NCBI RefSeq assembly: GCF_016862935.1
Contig: NZ_BONX01000023.1
Span: 310,001 to 374,000 of the forward strand
DNA: 64,000 bases
Direction of reading: 5' to 3'
Source: Plantactinospora mayteni
GTDB lineage: Bacteria > Actinomycetota > Actinomycetes > Mycobacteriales > Micromonosporaceae
Shown here: positions 51,967 through 61,437 of the stretch, piece by piece
Layout of the letters: each line of letters starts with the position of its first letter
Numbering within the stretch: position 1 is the first letter of the stretch
Position numbers and translations under genes: made by a program
Notes under the pieces: generated by a model
Databases searched by the model: none
The model's input: the letters and a program-made list of their open reading frames with translations, nothing else
What the model was told of the DNA's origin: nothing

Positions 51967-54612
51967 TCAGCGGGACGGGCTCGGGAACTCCTCCAGATAC
52001 GCCTCGACCCGCTCTGCCGGAGCGGGTCGGGACAGTGCATACCCCTGGCCGAGCTTGCAGCCCGCCCTGCGGGCCTGCTCGACCTGCCCGGGCGACTCCA
52101 GCCCCTCGGCGATGATCTCCAAGCCGAACCGCTTGCCGAGGCCGACCAGTACGTCGACGAAGGGCTTGGTCTCGCCGTCCCGGGTGCCGCCCTCGGTCAC
52201 CAGGGTCCGGTCGACCTTGAGGAAGTCGACCGGCAGCCGGCGGAGTTGGGCCAGCGACGCCTGCCCGCTGCCGAAGTCGTCCAACGCGGTCCGTACCCCG
52301 AGCGCCCGCAACCCGGCGAGCTGGGTCACTACCGCCGGCACGTCGACCCCGCCCCGGGGCTCCGCGATCTCCAGCACCAGCCGGTCCGGCTCGACCCGGT
52401 GCTCGGCCAGTGAGGTGCTCACCCAGCGGACGAAGTCGGGCGCGGTCAGCTCGCGGGCCGAGACGTTGACCGACATCCAGAGCCGTCGGGGCCGCTGCGA
52501 CCAGGCGGCCAACTGCCGGCAGGCGGTGTCCAGCACCCAGCGGCCCAACTCCTCGACCAGCATCAGGTCCTCGGCCACCGGCAGGAGTTCGGCCGGCAGC
52601 ACCGTGCCGAGCGCCGGGCTGCGCCAGCGCAGCAGCGCCTCGGTCCCGACCGGCTGCTGGTCGTCGAGGTCGAGTATCGGCTGGTAGACCAGGTCGAGTT
52701 CGCCCCGCTGCACCGCACCGGGCAGCTCGCGCTCCAGGTCGAGCCGCCGGGTGAACTGCTCCTCCAACTCGTCGTCGTACCACTCGACGCGGTTGCGGCC
52801 GAGCTGCCGGGCGCGCAGCCTGGCCAGGTCGGCCCGGCGGAGTACGTCGTCGACACCGTCCCCGCCGGAGAGGTCGGCGAGGCCGATGCTGGTGCCGAGG
52901 TAGAGCACCGCGCCGGGCATCGGGTACGGCTCGGAGAGCCCGGTCAGCAGCCGCGTCCCCATCGCGTACGCCAGTACCGGCCGGTCCACTGTCACCACCG
53001 CGAACTCGTCCCCGCCCAGCCGGGCCACCACGTCGGCGGCCCCGACCCCGAGCCGCAGCCGTCGACCCGCCTCGGCCAGTACGGCGTCGCCCATCTGCCG
53101 CCCGTGCACGTCGTTGATCCCGGACATGCCGTGCAGGTCGATCACCAGCAGCGCGCCGCTGTGCCCCGGCACCGCCCGCTGGGTGACGATGGTCCGCATC
53201 AGTTCCCGGCGGTTGGCCAGCCCGGTGAGTTCGTCGGTGAAGGCCAGTTCGTTGAGCTTGCGCTCCAGCAACTGCCGTTCGCTGACGTCCCGGACGTGCA
53301 CCACCAGCGCGGCCACCTCGGGCACCGCCCGCTGGTCGCTGACGGTGGACTCGGTGTCCCGCCAGGCGCCGTGCCCGTCCCGCAGCCGGGCGGTGACCAG
53401 TTGCGGGCGCCCGGTCGGCACGTCCCGCCCGGCGAGCACGTCGGTGAGTACCTGGGTGACGTCGGCGGCGTCGTCCGGATGCATCAGGTTGGGGAACGCC
53501 CGGCCCAGCACGTCGGCATCGGAGAGCCCGAAGAGCCGGGCGGCGGTCGGCGACTGCCAGCGGATCAGCAGGTCCTCGCCGACGATCACGATCAGGTCGT
53601 TGGCCCCGGAGACCAGCGAACGGAAGTGCGCCTCCTGGTCCGCCAGCCGCTTGGCGTACCGGCGGATGTCGAGCATCACCAGCACCTCCCGGACCACCAG
53701 GGTCGGGATCACGGCCAGACCCAGCAGGATCGAGGTGTGGTCGAATGAGCCGACGGTGACCAGGTGCCAGAGCGCGGAGAGCGTCGCCAGGATCGCCGGA
53801 ATCGTCAGCAGCGGATAGGCGGTCAGGTTGGTCTGCGGCCCGGTCGGGGTGGTGCTCGGCTGGGCCACCGGATTGGCCCGGCGGGCCCCGGCGGCGATCA
53901 GCGTCGGGCCGGCGACCAGCGAGATGGCGACCAGCGGCAGCGCGGTCGCCGGTGCGCCGTAGTCGATCAGTATCGCGATCAGCGAGTGCCCGCAGACCGC
54001 CAGTCCCGCGCCGATGCCGCAGAGCGCGGCGGAGCGCCGGTATTCGTAGGCCCGAAGTGTGGTGATGGTGACCACCGGCAGACCGACGACGGCGAAGAGC
54101 GCGGCGATCATGGCGAGCGGCGGCAGCGCGTCCGGCGGGATCACCCAGGCCGAGAAGGCGAGGCTGATGCCGAGGCTCAGCCCGTCGAAGGCACGACGCA
54201 GCCGTACCGGCACCGTGCCCGCGGCGCCGGGCAGCAGCATCAGGCCGAGCAGGTAGAGGGCGAACGCCAGTACCAGCGCACCGAGCGCCACCATCGACCG
54301 GGCCTGCGCCGGCGCCAGGAAGAGGACGAGCGAGGAGAGCGCACTGGCGACCAGGCCGAAGCCGAGGAAGCCGGCGCCCCGGCACGGGCCGAAGCCCGTA
54401 CCGCCCCGGTGCAGTCGGATGGCCAGCCGGACCAGCCGGGCGGCGGCCACGGCGGCGACCACGCCGACGGCGACCGCGACGGCGGCAAAGGGCGGCAGCG
54501 CGCCGAAGTGAGCGGCGAACAGGACGCCCACGGCGAGCAGTGGGGCACCGGTCTCGGTGACCCGGACGACCAGCCGGCGGGCCCGGCCGTCCGCGATGTG
54601 CGCCACGGACAT
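51967..54612 (-). CDS. Membrane PAS-GGDEF-EAL protein (cyclic-di-GMP turnover)
   Basis: 881 residues. About nine to ten hydrophobic segments fill residues 1-310 as a membrane sensor. A PAS domain follows (about 325-440, DLIVIVGEDLLIRWQSP). The diguanylate cyclase domain has an intact ARLGGDEFAVV near 532. The phosphodiesterase domain has GTEALLRW near 660, DDFGSGQASL near 779 and DFLKVDRTLV. Both sites look catalytically complete, so the protein could make and degrade cyclic di-GMP, with one activity dominant under signal. ATG at 54612 (MSVAHIADG) is preferred to one 30 codons upstream. Confidence 0.9.
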   Translation of the reverse strand: MSVAHIADGRARRLVVRVTETGAPLLAVGVLFAAHFGALPPFAAVAVAVGVVAAVAAARLVRLAIRLHRGGTGFGPCRGAGFLGFGLVASALSSLVLFLAPAQARSMVALGALVLAFALYLLGLMLLPGAAGTVPVRLRRAFDGLSLGISLAFSAWVIPPDALPPLAMIAALFAVVGLPVVTITTLRAYEYRRSAALCGIGAGLAVCGHSLIAILIDYGAPATALPLVAISLVAGPTLIAAGARRANPVAQPSTTPTGPQTNLTAYPLLTIPAILATLSALWHLVTVGSFDHTSILLGLAVIPTLVVREVLVMLDIRRYAKRLADQEAHFRSLVSGANDLIVIVGEDLLIRWQSPTAARLFGLSDADVLGRAFPNLMHPDDAADVTQVLTDVLAGRDVPTGRPQLVTARLRDGHGAWRDTESTVSDQRAVPEVAALVVHVRDVSERQLLERKLNELAFTDELTGLANRRELMRTIVTQRAVPGHSGALLVIDLHGMSGINDVHGRQMGDAVLAEAGRRLRLGVGAADVVARLGGDEFAVVTVDRPVLAYAMGTRLLTGLSEPYPMPGAVLYLGTSIGLADLSGGDGVDDVLRRADLARLRARQLGRNRVEWYDDELEEQFTRRLDLERELPGAVQRGELDLVYQPILDLDDQQPVGTEALLRWRSPALGTVLPAELLPVAEDLMLVEELGRWVLDTACRQLAAWSQRPRRLWMSVNVSARELTAPDFVRWVSTSLAEHRVEPDRLVLEIAEPRGGVDVPAVVTQLAGLRALGVRTALDDFGSGQASLAQLRRLPVDFLKVDRTLVTEGGTRDGETKPFVDVLVGLGKRFGLEIIAEGLESPGQVEQARRAGCKLGQGYALSRPAPAERVEAYLEEFPSPSR

Positions 54613-54984
54613 TGCGGAATGCCTTCGCAGAGGGGGCACGGACGTGGTGCGGGTCAGGTCCGGTACGACCGAACGGCCGAAACCAGTCCTATCAACCCCC
54701 AACGATCGACAGGGGGCGTGGTTACGTATTGAACCTTGTTCAGCCTCCCGCCGCGGCCCGTGGGGTCGTGGCGGGAGGCCGGGGCGGCTGCCCCGGGCCG
54801 GTCAGGTTGAAAAGGTTCAACGGTAGGAGTCTGCACTCTGGTTGCTCGGCAAATCTTCCCCCAGTCGGTCAAGCCCGTTCCACCCCGGCCCGGCCAGCGG
54901 TCCCGACCACCCGGCCGACCCCACTCGGCCCGGCCGGCCGAGGCCCACGCCCGAGCGGCCGGGGCGGGGTGCGAAAATCGCCGG
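54613..54984. promoter_or_regulatory. Divergent region with nested palindromes
   Basis: 372 bases between the divergent GGDEF-EAL and PH-like genes. At 54730-54742 is the palindrome TGAAC-CTT-GTTCA and at 54806-54821 the palindrome GTTGAA-AAGG-TTCAAC. The blocks TTGAACCTT (54729-54737) and AAGGTTCAA (54812-54820) are also complementary to each other. Between them is a perfect 10-bp hairpin, GCCTCCCGCC with GGCGGGAGGC (54743-54779). The pair may be operators of one regulator, or the arms of a large cruciform. Confidence 0.55.
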
Positions 54985-55383
54985 GTGGGTAGGACCGGCA
55001 CACTCCGCTTCCGGCACAGCCAGGCGATCTGGGTGGCCGCCGTCATCGCGTTCCTCGGCGCCCTTCCGCTGGCCACCGCCCGGTGGTATCTCGTCCCGCT
55101 GCTGCTGGTACCGGTGGCGGTCGGAGTGTGGGCCTGGCGGGCCGGCACCGACGCCGACCGGGCCGGGGTACGGATCCGGGCACTGCTCGGTGAGCGCAGG
55201 ATCGCCTGGTCGGAGATCGCGGAGCTGGCGTCCGACCCGCGCGGACAGGCGGTGGTACGCCTCCGCGACGGCAGTACCGCCACCCTGCCGGCGGTCCGGG
55301 CCGCAGACCTGCCCGGCCTGGTCGCCGCCAGCGGCCAGCCGCTCGGCGAGCCCCGCCCCACCCCGGACCACCCCGACGACTGA
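54985..55383 (+). CDS. Small membrane protein with PH-like domain
   Basis: 132 residues. Two hydrophobic segments (IWVAAVIAFLGALPLA; WYLVPLLLVPVAVGVWAW) form a hairpin, followed by a beta-rich bacterial PH domain: AGVRIRALLGERRIAWSEIA and AVVRLRDGSTATLPAV. This is the common actinobacterial PH-domain membrane protein. GTG start at 54985. It lies upstream of a 17-bp tandem repeat and is convergent with the D-2-hydroxyacid dehydrogenase. No specific function is known. Confidence 0.82.
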   Translation: MGRTGTLRFRHSQAIWVAAVIAFLGALPLATARWYLVPLLLVPVAVGVWAWRAGTDADRAGVRIRALLGERRIAWSEIAELASDPRGQAVVRLRDGSTATLPAVRAADLPGLVAASGQPLGEPRPTPDHPDD

Positions 55384-55404
55384 CCACTCGGGCCAGTACC
55401 CGCC

Positions 55405-55489
55405 GACGGTCAGCACCGATCGACGGTCAGTATCCGCCGACGGTCAGTACCGGTCGACGGTCAGCACCCGTCGCCGGTCAGTATCCGTC
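55405..55489. repeat. Five 17-bp tandem repeat units
   Basis: Five consecutive 17-base units of the form GACGGTCAGYAYCNRYC, with a weaker partial unit before them. The last unit supplies the stop codon of the minus-strand dehydrogenase gene. The unit is too short for CRISPR and has no spacers. It lies between convergent genes and may act as a transcript end or be neutral slippage. Confidence 0.7.
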
Positions 55490-56404
55490 GACCACCTCGT
55501 TGACCAGCGGGGTTCCGGCCACGAACCGGCGCAGTTGCTCGCCGGCCAGCCGGTAGCCCCGGGGCAGCAGCCCGCGTACCGAGCCGGCGACGTGTGGGGT
55601 GAGCAGCACGTTGGGCAGATCCCAGAGCGGGTGCCCGGCCGGCAGCGGCTCGGGCTCGGTGACGTCCAGCGCCGCCGCGATCCGGCCGGTCGTCAGCTCG
55701 GCGACCAGGGCGTCGGTGTCGACCACCGGTCCACGGGCGGCGTTGACCAGCAGGGCACCGTCCCGCATGGCAGCGAGGAACCCGGCGTCGACCAGGCCCC
55801 GGGTGGCCTCGGTGAGCGGCACCAGCAGCACCACCACGTCCGTCTCGGGCAGCAGCGCGGGCAGGTCGTCGACGCCGTACACCCGCTCGGCGGGGCGGGC
55901 CGTCCGGGCGACCATGGTCAGTTCGACCTCGAACGGCGCCAGCCGGGCCCGGGCGGCGGCTCCGATCGAACCGGCGCCGACGACGAGTACCCGCTTGCCG
56001 GCCAGCTCGTCGGTGGGGTTGACCTGGTCGTACGACCACTCGTGCCGGACCTGGGCGCGGGCGAAGAACGGGAACGACCGCAGGTACGACAGGATCGCCG
56101 TGACCACCCACTCCGCGGTGGACGAGTCGTGCACCCCGCGCGCGTCGCAGAGGGTGACCTGCTCGGGCAGCCGGCCGGCCCAGGCGTCCGCCCCGGCCGA
56201 GAGCAACTGCACCACCCGCAGGTCGGGCAGCTTGGCCGCGACCGGAACCGCGGCGGGCTGGGCGAGGAACGGCGGCACCCAGAACCGGACTCCGGCCGGG
56301 TCCGATGGGAGCCGGTCCGGCGCCGGGGCGACCTCCACGGTGACGCCGTCGGGGATCTCGCCGAGCAGTTCCAGGCCCACGGGATGAGGGATCCACACCT
56401 TCAC
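55478..56404 (-). CDS. D-2-hydroxyacid dehydrogenase
   Basis: 308 residues, NAD(P)-dependent. The Rossmann loop VLVVGAGSIGAAARARL lies near residue 150. The catalytic set is Arg in NAARGPVVD near 230, Glu in DVTEPEPLP and His in LTPHVAGSV near 277, in the order of the family. The N-terminal substrate domain (VKVWIPHPVGLELLGEIP) is short, as in the hydroxypyruvate/glyoxylate reductase-like members. GTG start at 56404; the frame upstream of it overlaps the control region of the divergent sugar dehydrogenase. The substrate cannot be told from the sequence. Confidence 0.9.
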   Translation of the reverse strand: MKVWIPHPVGLELLGEIPDGVTVEVAPAPDRLPSDPAGVRFWVPPFLAQPAAVPVAAKLPDLRVVQLLSAGADAWAGRLPEQVTLCDARGVHDSSTAEWVVTAILSYLRSFPFFARAQVRHEWSYDQVNPTDELAGKRVLVVGAGSIGAAARARLAPFEVELTMVARTARPAERVYGVDDLPALLPETDVVVLLVPLTEATRGLVDAGFLAAMRDGALLVNAARGPVVDTDALVAELTTGRIAAALDVTEPEPLPAGHPLWDLPNVLLTPHVAGSVRGLLPRGYRLAGEQLRRFVAGTPLVNEVVDGY

Positions 56405-56499
56405 GGACGCCGACGATAGTCCTCGACGGCCGGTGGCCGGTGGCCGCCCTCGGATCCCTGCGGCGGCCTGGCCAGCGACGACTCTGGAAGGTCGGTTCA

Positions 56500-57732
56500 A
56501 TGATCGAGCGAACCGACGGCACCCGGCGGGAGCGGACTACCCTGGTCCGGGTGAGCGCTCGTCCGTACCCCAGACTCAGCCGTCGGCGCGCGGCGGTCGC
56601 GCTCTGTGCGGCGGCCGTGCTCGTCACCAGTGGTTGTGCCTTCGGCGAGCCGGAACCGGATCCGGCCGGCGAACCGCCGAGGTTCCCCACCCCGTCCGTC
56701 TCGCCCAGCCAGAGCGGGGCCGGGCAGCAGGTCGCGGCCACCGTCCTCGCCAGCAGGTTGCAGATCCCGTGGGGAATCGCGTTCCTGCCCGACGGCGGTG
56801 CGCTGGTGACCGAGCGGGACACCGCCAAGATCCTGAAGGTGGGCCCGGAGTCCGACACGAACGGGCTCAAGGTCAGCACCGTGCAGACCGTCGACGAGGT
56901 CGACGCGGCCGGCGAGGGCGGCCTGCTCGGCATCGCCGTCTCCCCGGCCTACCAGCGGGACAAGACGGTCTTCATCTACTACTCGACGTCCGAGGACAAC
57001 CGGGTCGCCAAGCTGACCCTGGGGGCCAGGCCGACGCCGATCGTCACCGGCATCCCGCTCTCCGGCATCCACAACGGCGGACGGCTCGGTTTCGGCCCGG
57101 ACGGCTTCCTCTACGCCACCACCGGGGACGCCTCGGAACGCGGGCTCTCGCAGGACCTCAAGAGCCTCGGCGGCAAGATCCTCCGGATGACTCCGGCCGG
57201 CAAACCCGCCCCGGGCAACCCGTACCCGAACTCCCTGGTCTGGTCGTACGGGCACCGCAACGTGCAGGGCATCGCCTGGGACAGCAACAAGCGGCTCTAC
57301 GCCACCGAGTTCGGGCAGAACCAGTGGGACGAGATCAACCTGATCACGCCGGGCAAGAACTACGGCTGGCCCGAGGTCGAGGGGCGCGGCGGAGGTGGCG
57401 CCGACGCCGAGAAGTACGTCGAGCCGCTGGTCACCTGGAGCACCGCCGAGGCGTCCTGTTCCGGGGCGGCGATGATCGACCGGGTGTTCGTGGCGGCCTG
57501 CCTGCGCGGCGAGCGGCTCTGGCTGGTGGAACTCACCGCCAACGGCACCGTACTGGGCCAGCCCCGCCCACTGCTGGTCGGCGAGTACGGCCGGCTCCGC
57601 ACCGCGGTGGCCGCGCCGGACGGCTCGTTGTGGATCTCCACTTCCAACCACGACGGCAAGCGTGACCCCGCCCCCGAGGACGACCGGATCTTCCGGCTGG
57701 TCTTCTCCGGCGGCGCGGCCGGAAAGAGCTGA
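56500..57732 (+). CDS. PQQ-dependent sugar dehydrogenase-like lipoprotein
   Basis: 410 residues. The signal peptide ends in a lipobox, LVTSGCAFG, so the mature protein is anchored to the outer face of the membrane by a lipid. The rest is a six-bladed propeller of the glucose/sorbosone dehydrogenase family: PWGIAFLPDGGALVTERD, GEGGLLGIAVSP, GIHNGGRLGFGPDG, YSYGHRN-like WSYGHRNVQG and TEFGQNQWDEIN. The conserved His of this family is in SGIHNGG. ATG at 56500 has GGAAGG eight bases upstream; a GTG at 56551 is an alternative. Sugar substrate unknown. Confidence 0.88.
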   Translation: MIERTDGTRRERTTLVRVSARPYPRLSRRRAAVALCAAAVLVTSGCAFGEPEPDPAGEPPRFPTPSVSPSQSGAGQQVAATVLASRLQIPWGIAFLPDGGALVTERDTAKILKVGPESDTNGLKVSTVQTVDEVDAAGEGGLLGIAVSPAYQRDKTVFIYYSTSEDNRVAKLTLGARPTPIVTGIPLSGIHNGGRLGFGPDGFLYATTGDASERGLSQDLKSLGGKILRMTPAGKPAPGNPYPNSLVWSYGHRNVQGIAWDSNKRLYATEFGQNQWDEINLITPGKNYGWPEVEGRGGGGADAEKYVEPLVTWSTAEASCSGAAMIDRVFVAACLRGERLWLVELTANGTVLGQPRPLLVGEYGRLRTAVAAPDGSLWISTSNHDGKRDPAPEDDRIFRLVFSGGAAGKS

Positions 57733-57960
57733 CCTCCCCGGCGACCGGGGCGGGCGGCACACCCGCCCGGACCCGGAGGGGCGTCGCGTCACCGCCTCGT
57801 CCCGGCGTGCCCAGACCTGGCACACTGGCCGACCGGTGGCGGGGCGGCCGACGGCGGGCCGGGCGGCGCGAGTGGGAGAGCTAGCTCATACCGGCGGTGG
57901 AAATGGCGCTGACCTGCGGCGGGTTTTGAAGATGTCGCGTTGGGCAGGTGATGATGGAGC

Positions 57961-59610
57961 ATGGACAGGCGGAGGAATGACACCCGAGCCGCCGGGGGCA
58001 CACCGCCCCCGGCGGCTCGGCGTGTGCTGCGCTGGACGGGTGCCGCCGCGCGCACCGTCGTCCGGGGCAGCCGCGCCGTCCTGACCTCGAAGCCGAGCCG
58101 TCGGGCCGGGCTGGCACTGTCGATCATCGGCGTCACGGTGGTCGGGATCGTGGTCGGCGCCCTGCTCGGCGGCCGGATGGAGACCGACATCGGGCCGTTC
58201 CGGGCGGAAATGGCGATCACACCCTCGGTCGACGGCGGCACCACGGTCACCATTCCGCCGCTCGGCGCACTCCAGCTCAGCAGCCATGCCGGCCCGGCAC
58301 ACCTCTCCGTCCGGCTCGGCTCGCTCGACCAGCGCCGCACCGAGGCGCTGATCGACGACCCGGCCAGCATCAGCCTGGCCAGCCAGTCCGCCGTCAGCGA
58401 CGTGACCAACGGGGTGATCCGGGTCGGCGTACGGACGGTCGCGGTCTCCGTACTGGCCAGCATGATCCTGGCGGCGCTGGTCTTCCGGCGTACCCGTCGG
58501 GTGGCCTGGGCCGGTGGACTGGCGCTGGTGATCACCGGCGGCAGCCTGGGCATCGCCGCGCTGACCTTCCGGCCGGACTCGATCGAGGAGCCCCGGTACG
58601 AGGGCCTACTGGTCAACGCCCCGGCGATCGTCGGCGACGCCCGGCGGATCGCCAACGACTACGGCCGGTACGCCGACCAGCTCCAGCGGATGGTCGGCAA
58701 CGTCAGCCAGCTCTACACCACCGTCTCCACCCTGCCGGTCTTCGACCAGGAGCAGGGCACCGCACGGGTGCTGCACGTCTCCGACCTGCACCTGAACCCG
58801 ACCGCCTGGCAGGTGGTCCGGACGGTGGTCGAGCAGTTCAAGATCGACGTGGTGATCGACACCGGGGACATGACCGACTGGGGCAGCGAGCCGGAGGCGT
58901 CCTTCGTCGGCTCGATCGGCCTGCTCAAGGTCCCGTACGTCTTCATCCGGGGCAACCACGACTCGCCGGCCACCGCCGCCGCCATCGGCCGGCAGCCGAA
59001 CGCGATCGTGCTGGACAACTCGATCGTCAACGTCGCCGGGCTGACCATCGCCGGCATCGGGGACCCCCGGTTCACCCCGGACAAGGAGACCTCGCCGGCC
59101 GGGTCCGGCAGCCTGCCGCAGACGGTCGACCAGGTGGCCGGGGCCGGCGAGAAGCTCGCCGCGACGATCCGGGCCTCGGGCAAGCCGGCCGACATCGCGC
59201 TGGTGCACGATCCGGCGTCGGCCGAGGCGCTCTCCGGCGTCGTACCGCTGGTGCTGGCCGGGCACACCCACAACCGCGAGGTACGCGAGCTGCCGCAGGT
59301 GCCGGACGCGCCGCCGACCCAACTCCAGGTGCAGGGCTCCACCGGCGGGGCGGGGCTGCGCGGCCTGGAGGGCGACAAGCCGACCCCGCTGGCGATGTCC
59401 GTGCTCTACTTCGACCAGCAGCGGGCGCTCCAGGCGTACGACGACATCCTGCTCGGCGGTACCGGCGAGGCACAGGTCAACCTGGAACGGCACGTGGTCG
59501 AGCAGCCGGAGCCACCGGTCCCGGCGACCCCGACCCCCGGTACGCCCAGCCCGGGCAGCCCGACCCCACCGGCCGGTGCTCCGCCGCCCGAGCCGACCCC
59601 CACCGGCTGA
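57961..59610 (+). CDS. Membrane-anchored metallophosphoesterase
   Basis: 549 residues. An N-terminal cytosolic Arg-rich stretch is followed by a membrane segment (AGLALSIIGVTVVGIVVGALL), an outside loop of about 90 residues and two more membrane segments near 165-210. The calcineurin-like phosphatase domain follows: HVSDLHLN near residue 272, DTGDMTDWG near 301, RGNHDSP near 330 and AGHTHNRE near 433, all metal-ligand motifs intact. A Pro/Thr-rich tail closes the protein. ATG at 57961 with GGAG close by. The phosphoester substrate is unknown; cell-surface location is inferred. Confidence 0.85.
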   Translation: MDRRRNDTRAAGGTPPPAARRVLRWTGAAARTVVRGSRAVLTSKPSRRAGLALSIIGVTVVGIVVGALLGGRMETDIGPFRAEMAITPSVDGGTTVTIPPLGALQLSSHAGPAHLSVRLGSLDQRRTEALIDDPASISLASQSAVSDVTNGVIRVGVRTVAVSVLASMILAALVFRRTRRVAWAGGLALVITGGSLGIAALTFRPDSIEEPRYEGLLVNAPAIVGDARRIANDYGRYADQLQRMVGNVSQLYTTVSTLPVFDQEQGTARVLHVSDLHLNPTAWQVVRTVVEQFKIDVVIDTGDMTDWGSEPEASFVGSIGLLKVPYVFIRGNHDSPATAAAIGRQPNAIVLDNSIVNVAGLTIAGIGDPRFTPDKETSPAGSGSLPQTVDQVAGAGEKLAATIRASGKPADIALVHDPASAEALSGVVPLVLAGHTHNREVRELPQVPDAPPTQLQVQGSTGGAGLRGLEGDKPTPLAMSVLYFDQQRALQAYDDILLGGTGEAQVNLERHVVEQPEPPVPATPTPGTPSPGSPTPPAGAPPPEPTPTG

Positions 59611-59708
59611 CGCCGCCGGTTCGGTGGTCGTCGGCCGGGTCGGGCAGGTGGAGCAGGCACCCGGAAAGGTCCGGCACAGCGGGGCGACCCGGCTCCGGGT
59701 ACCCGAAA

Positions 59709-59746
59709 GGGCTCCTCCCCGCGCCGGCCGCGACGGGACGGAGCCC
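59709..59746. terminator. Interrupted hairpin between convergent genes
   Basis: GGGCTCC (59709-59715) pairs with GGAGCCC (59740-59746), with further CCCG/CGGG pairing inside. It lies between the convergent metallophosphoesterase and gatB genes, 13 bases from the gatB stop. Confidence 0.5.
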
Positions 59747-59758
59747 TCCGGGGGTCGG

Positions 59759-61276
59759 TCAGCCCTCGACGCCGAGCCGGGACAGGATCAGCGAACGGAC
59801 GGTCTTGGCGTCCGCGCCCCGGGTGCTCTTCATGACGGCCCCGACCAGCGCGCCGGCCGCAGCCACCTTGCCGTCCCGCACCTTGGCCGCGATGTCCGGG
59901 TTGGCGGTGATCGCCTCGTCCACGGCCGTGGTCAGCGCCCCGGTGTCGGAGACCACCTCCAGGCCCCGAGCGGCCATGATCTCGCTCGGCGAGCCCTCGC
60001 CGGCCACCACACCCTCCAGCACGGTCCGGGCCAGCTTGTCGTTGAGCTTGCCCGCGTCGACCAGCTTCTGTAGCTCGGCGACCTGGGCCGGGGTGGCGCC
60101 GACGGCGGACAGCTCGACGCCGGCCTCGTTGGCCCGCCGGGACAGCTCGCCCAGCCACCACTTCCGGGCGCCGGCCGGGGTCGTCCCGGCGGCCACGGTC
60201 TGCTCGATCAGCTCGACCGCACCGGCGTTCAGCACCGACTGCATGTCGTGGTCGTTCAGGCCCCAGTCCTGCTGCAAGCGCCGCCGGTGCAGCCGGGGCA
60301 ACTCCGGCAGCGCCGCCTTCAGATCGGCGACCCAGGCCGGATCCGGGGCCAGCGGCACCAGGTCCGGCTCGGGGAAGTAGCGGTAGTCGGTGGCGGTCTC
60401 CTTGGACCGGCCCGAGGTGGTGTCGCCGGTGTCCTCGTGGAAGTGCCGGGTCTCCTGCACGATCCGGCCACCGGTGTCCAGTACGGCGGCCTGGCGCAGC
60501 ATCTCGGAGCGGACCGCCCGCTCGACCGAGCGCAGCGAGTTGACGTTCTTGGTCTCGGTCCGGGTGCCCCACTCGGCGGAGCCGGCCGGCGACAGCGACG
60601 TGTTCACGTCACAGCGCAGCGAGCCCTCCTCCATCCGGACGTCGGAGACGCCCAGCGAGCGGACCACGTCCCGCAGTTCGGTGACGTACGCCCGGGCCAC
60701 GATCGGGGCCTTGGCGCCGGTACCGGGAATCGGCTTGGTGACGATCTCGACCAGCGGGATGCCGGCCCGGTTGTAGTCGACCAGCGACTCCGTCGCGCCG
60801 TGGATCCGCCCGGTGGCGCCACCGACGTGCAGCGTCTTGCCGGTGTCCTCCTCCAGGTGCACCCGCTCGATGCCGACCCGGAACAGCTCGGGCTGGCCAT
60901 CCTCGCCGACGATTTCGACATCGAGCCAGCCGTCCACGCAGAGCGGCTCGTCGTACTGGCTGATCTGGTAGTTCTTCGGCATGTCGGGGTAGAAGTAGTT
61001 CTTCCGGGCGAACCGGCTCCACGGCGCGATCGAACAGTTCAGCGCGAGGCCGATCCGGATGGTCGCCTCGATCGCGGCCTTGTTCGCCACCGGCAGCGAG
61101 CCGGGCAGCCCGAGGCAGACCGGGCAGACCCGGGTGTTCGGCTCGCCACCGAAGTCGGTCGGGCAGCCGCAGAACATCTTGGTCTTCGTACCCAGCTCGA
61201 CGTGGGTCTCCAGGCCGATCACCGGGGCGTAGCGCTCGACGACGTCGTCGTACGAGGGCAGGACGGTCGTGCTCAT
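59759..61276 (-). CDS. gatB: Asp-tRNA(Asn)/Glu-tRNA(Gln) amidotransferase subunit B
   Basis: 505 residues. Subunit of the GatCAB complex that converts misacylated Glu-tRNA(Gln), and Asp-tRNA(Asn), to the correct amide form; cytosolic. The kinase-like cradle domain begins [20 protein letters not shown], carries the zinc site [19 protein letters not shown] near residue 40-60, the [16 protein letters not shown] helix and the [16 protein letters not shown] motif. The C-terminal YqeY/tail domain ([14 protein letters not shown] to LILSRLG) is complete. ATG at 61276. gatA and gatC are not in the window beside it, and the next gene upstream on this strand is the AftA-like one. Confidence 0.96.
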   Translation of the reverse strand: MSTTVLPSYDDVVERYAPVIGLETHVELGTKTKMFCGCPTDFGGEPNTRVCPVCLGLPGSLPVANKAAIEATIRIGLALNCSIAPWSRFARKNYFYPDMPKNYQISQYDEPLCVDGWLDVEIVGEDGQPELFRVGIERVHLEEDTGKTLHVGGATGRIHGATESLVDYNRAGIPLVEIVTKPIPGTGAKAPIVARAYVTELRDVVRSLGVSDVRMEEGSLRCDVNTSLSPAGSAEWGTRTETKNVNSLRSVERAVRSEMLRQAAVLDTGGRIVQETRHFHEDTGDTTSGRSKETATDYRYFPEPDLVPLAPDPAWVADLKAALPELPRLHRRRLQQDWGLNDHDMQSVLNAGAVELIEQTVAAGTTPAGARKWWLGELSRRANEAGVELSAVGATPAQVAELQKLVDAGKLNDKLARTVLEGVVAGEGSPSEIMAARGLEVVSDTGALTTAVDEAITANPDIAAKVRDGKVAAAGALVGAVMKSTRGADAKTVRSLILSRLGVEG

Positions 61277-61437
61277 CAAGACTCCAGCTCTCGGGCGGCA
61301 GCCGGCCCCCCGGCGGCATCCGGACAGAACCCTGCAAGCCTAGTCGTTGCCCCGACCCGGGCTCGTCCGGGTTTCGCCGCCGTTGCCCGGAGCCGGGATC
61401 GGGGCCGACGCCGGAATCAGGGCTCAGGGATCAGGGA

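Noticed and set aside
55405-55489. CRISPR array
   Set aside because: Units are 17 bases, directly adjacent and without spacers, and no cas gene is present.
57733-57960. tRNA or small RNA before the metallophosphoesterase
   Set aside because: No cloverleaf, T-loop or anticodon arm could be found in the 228-base gap.
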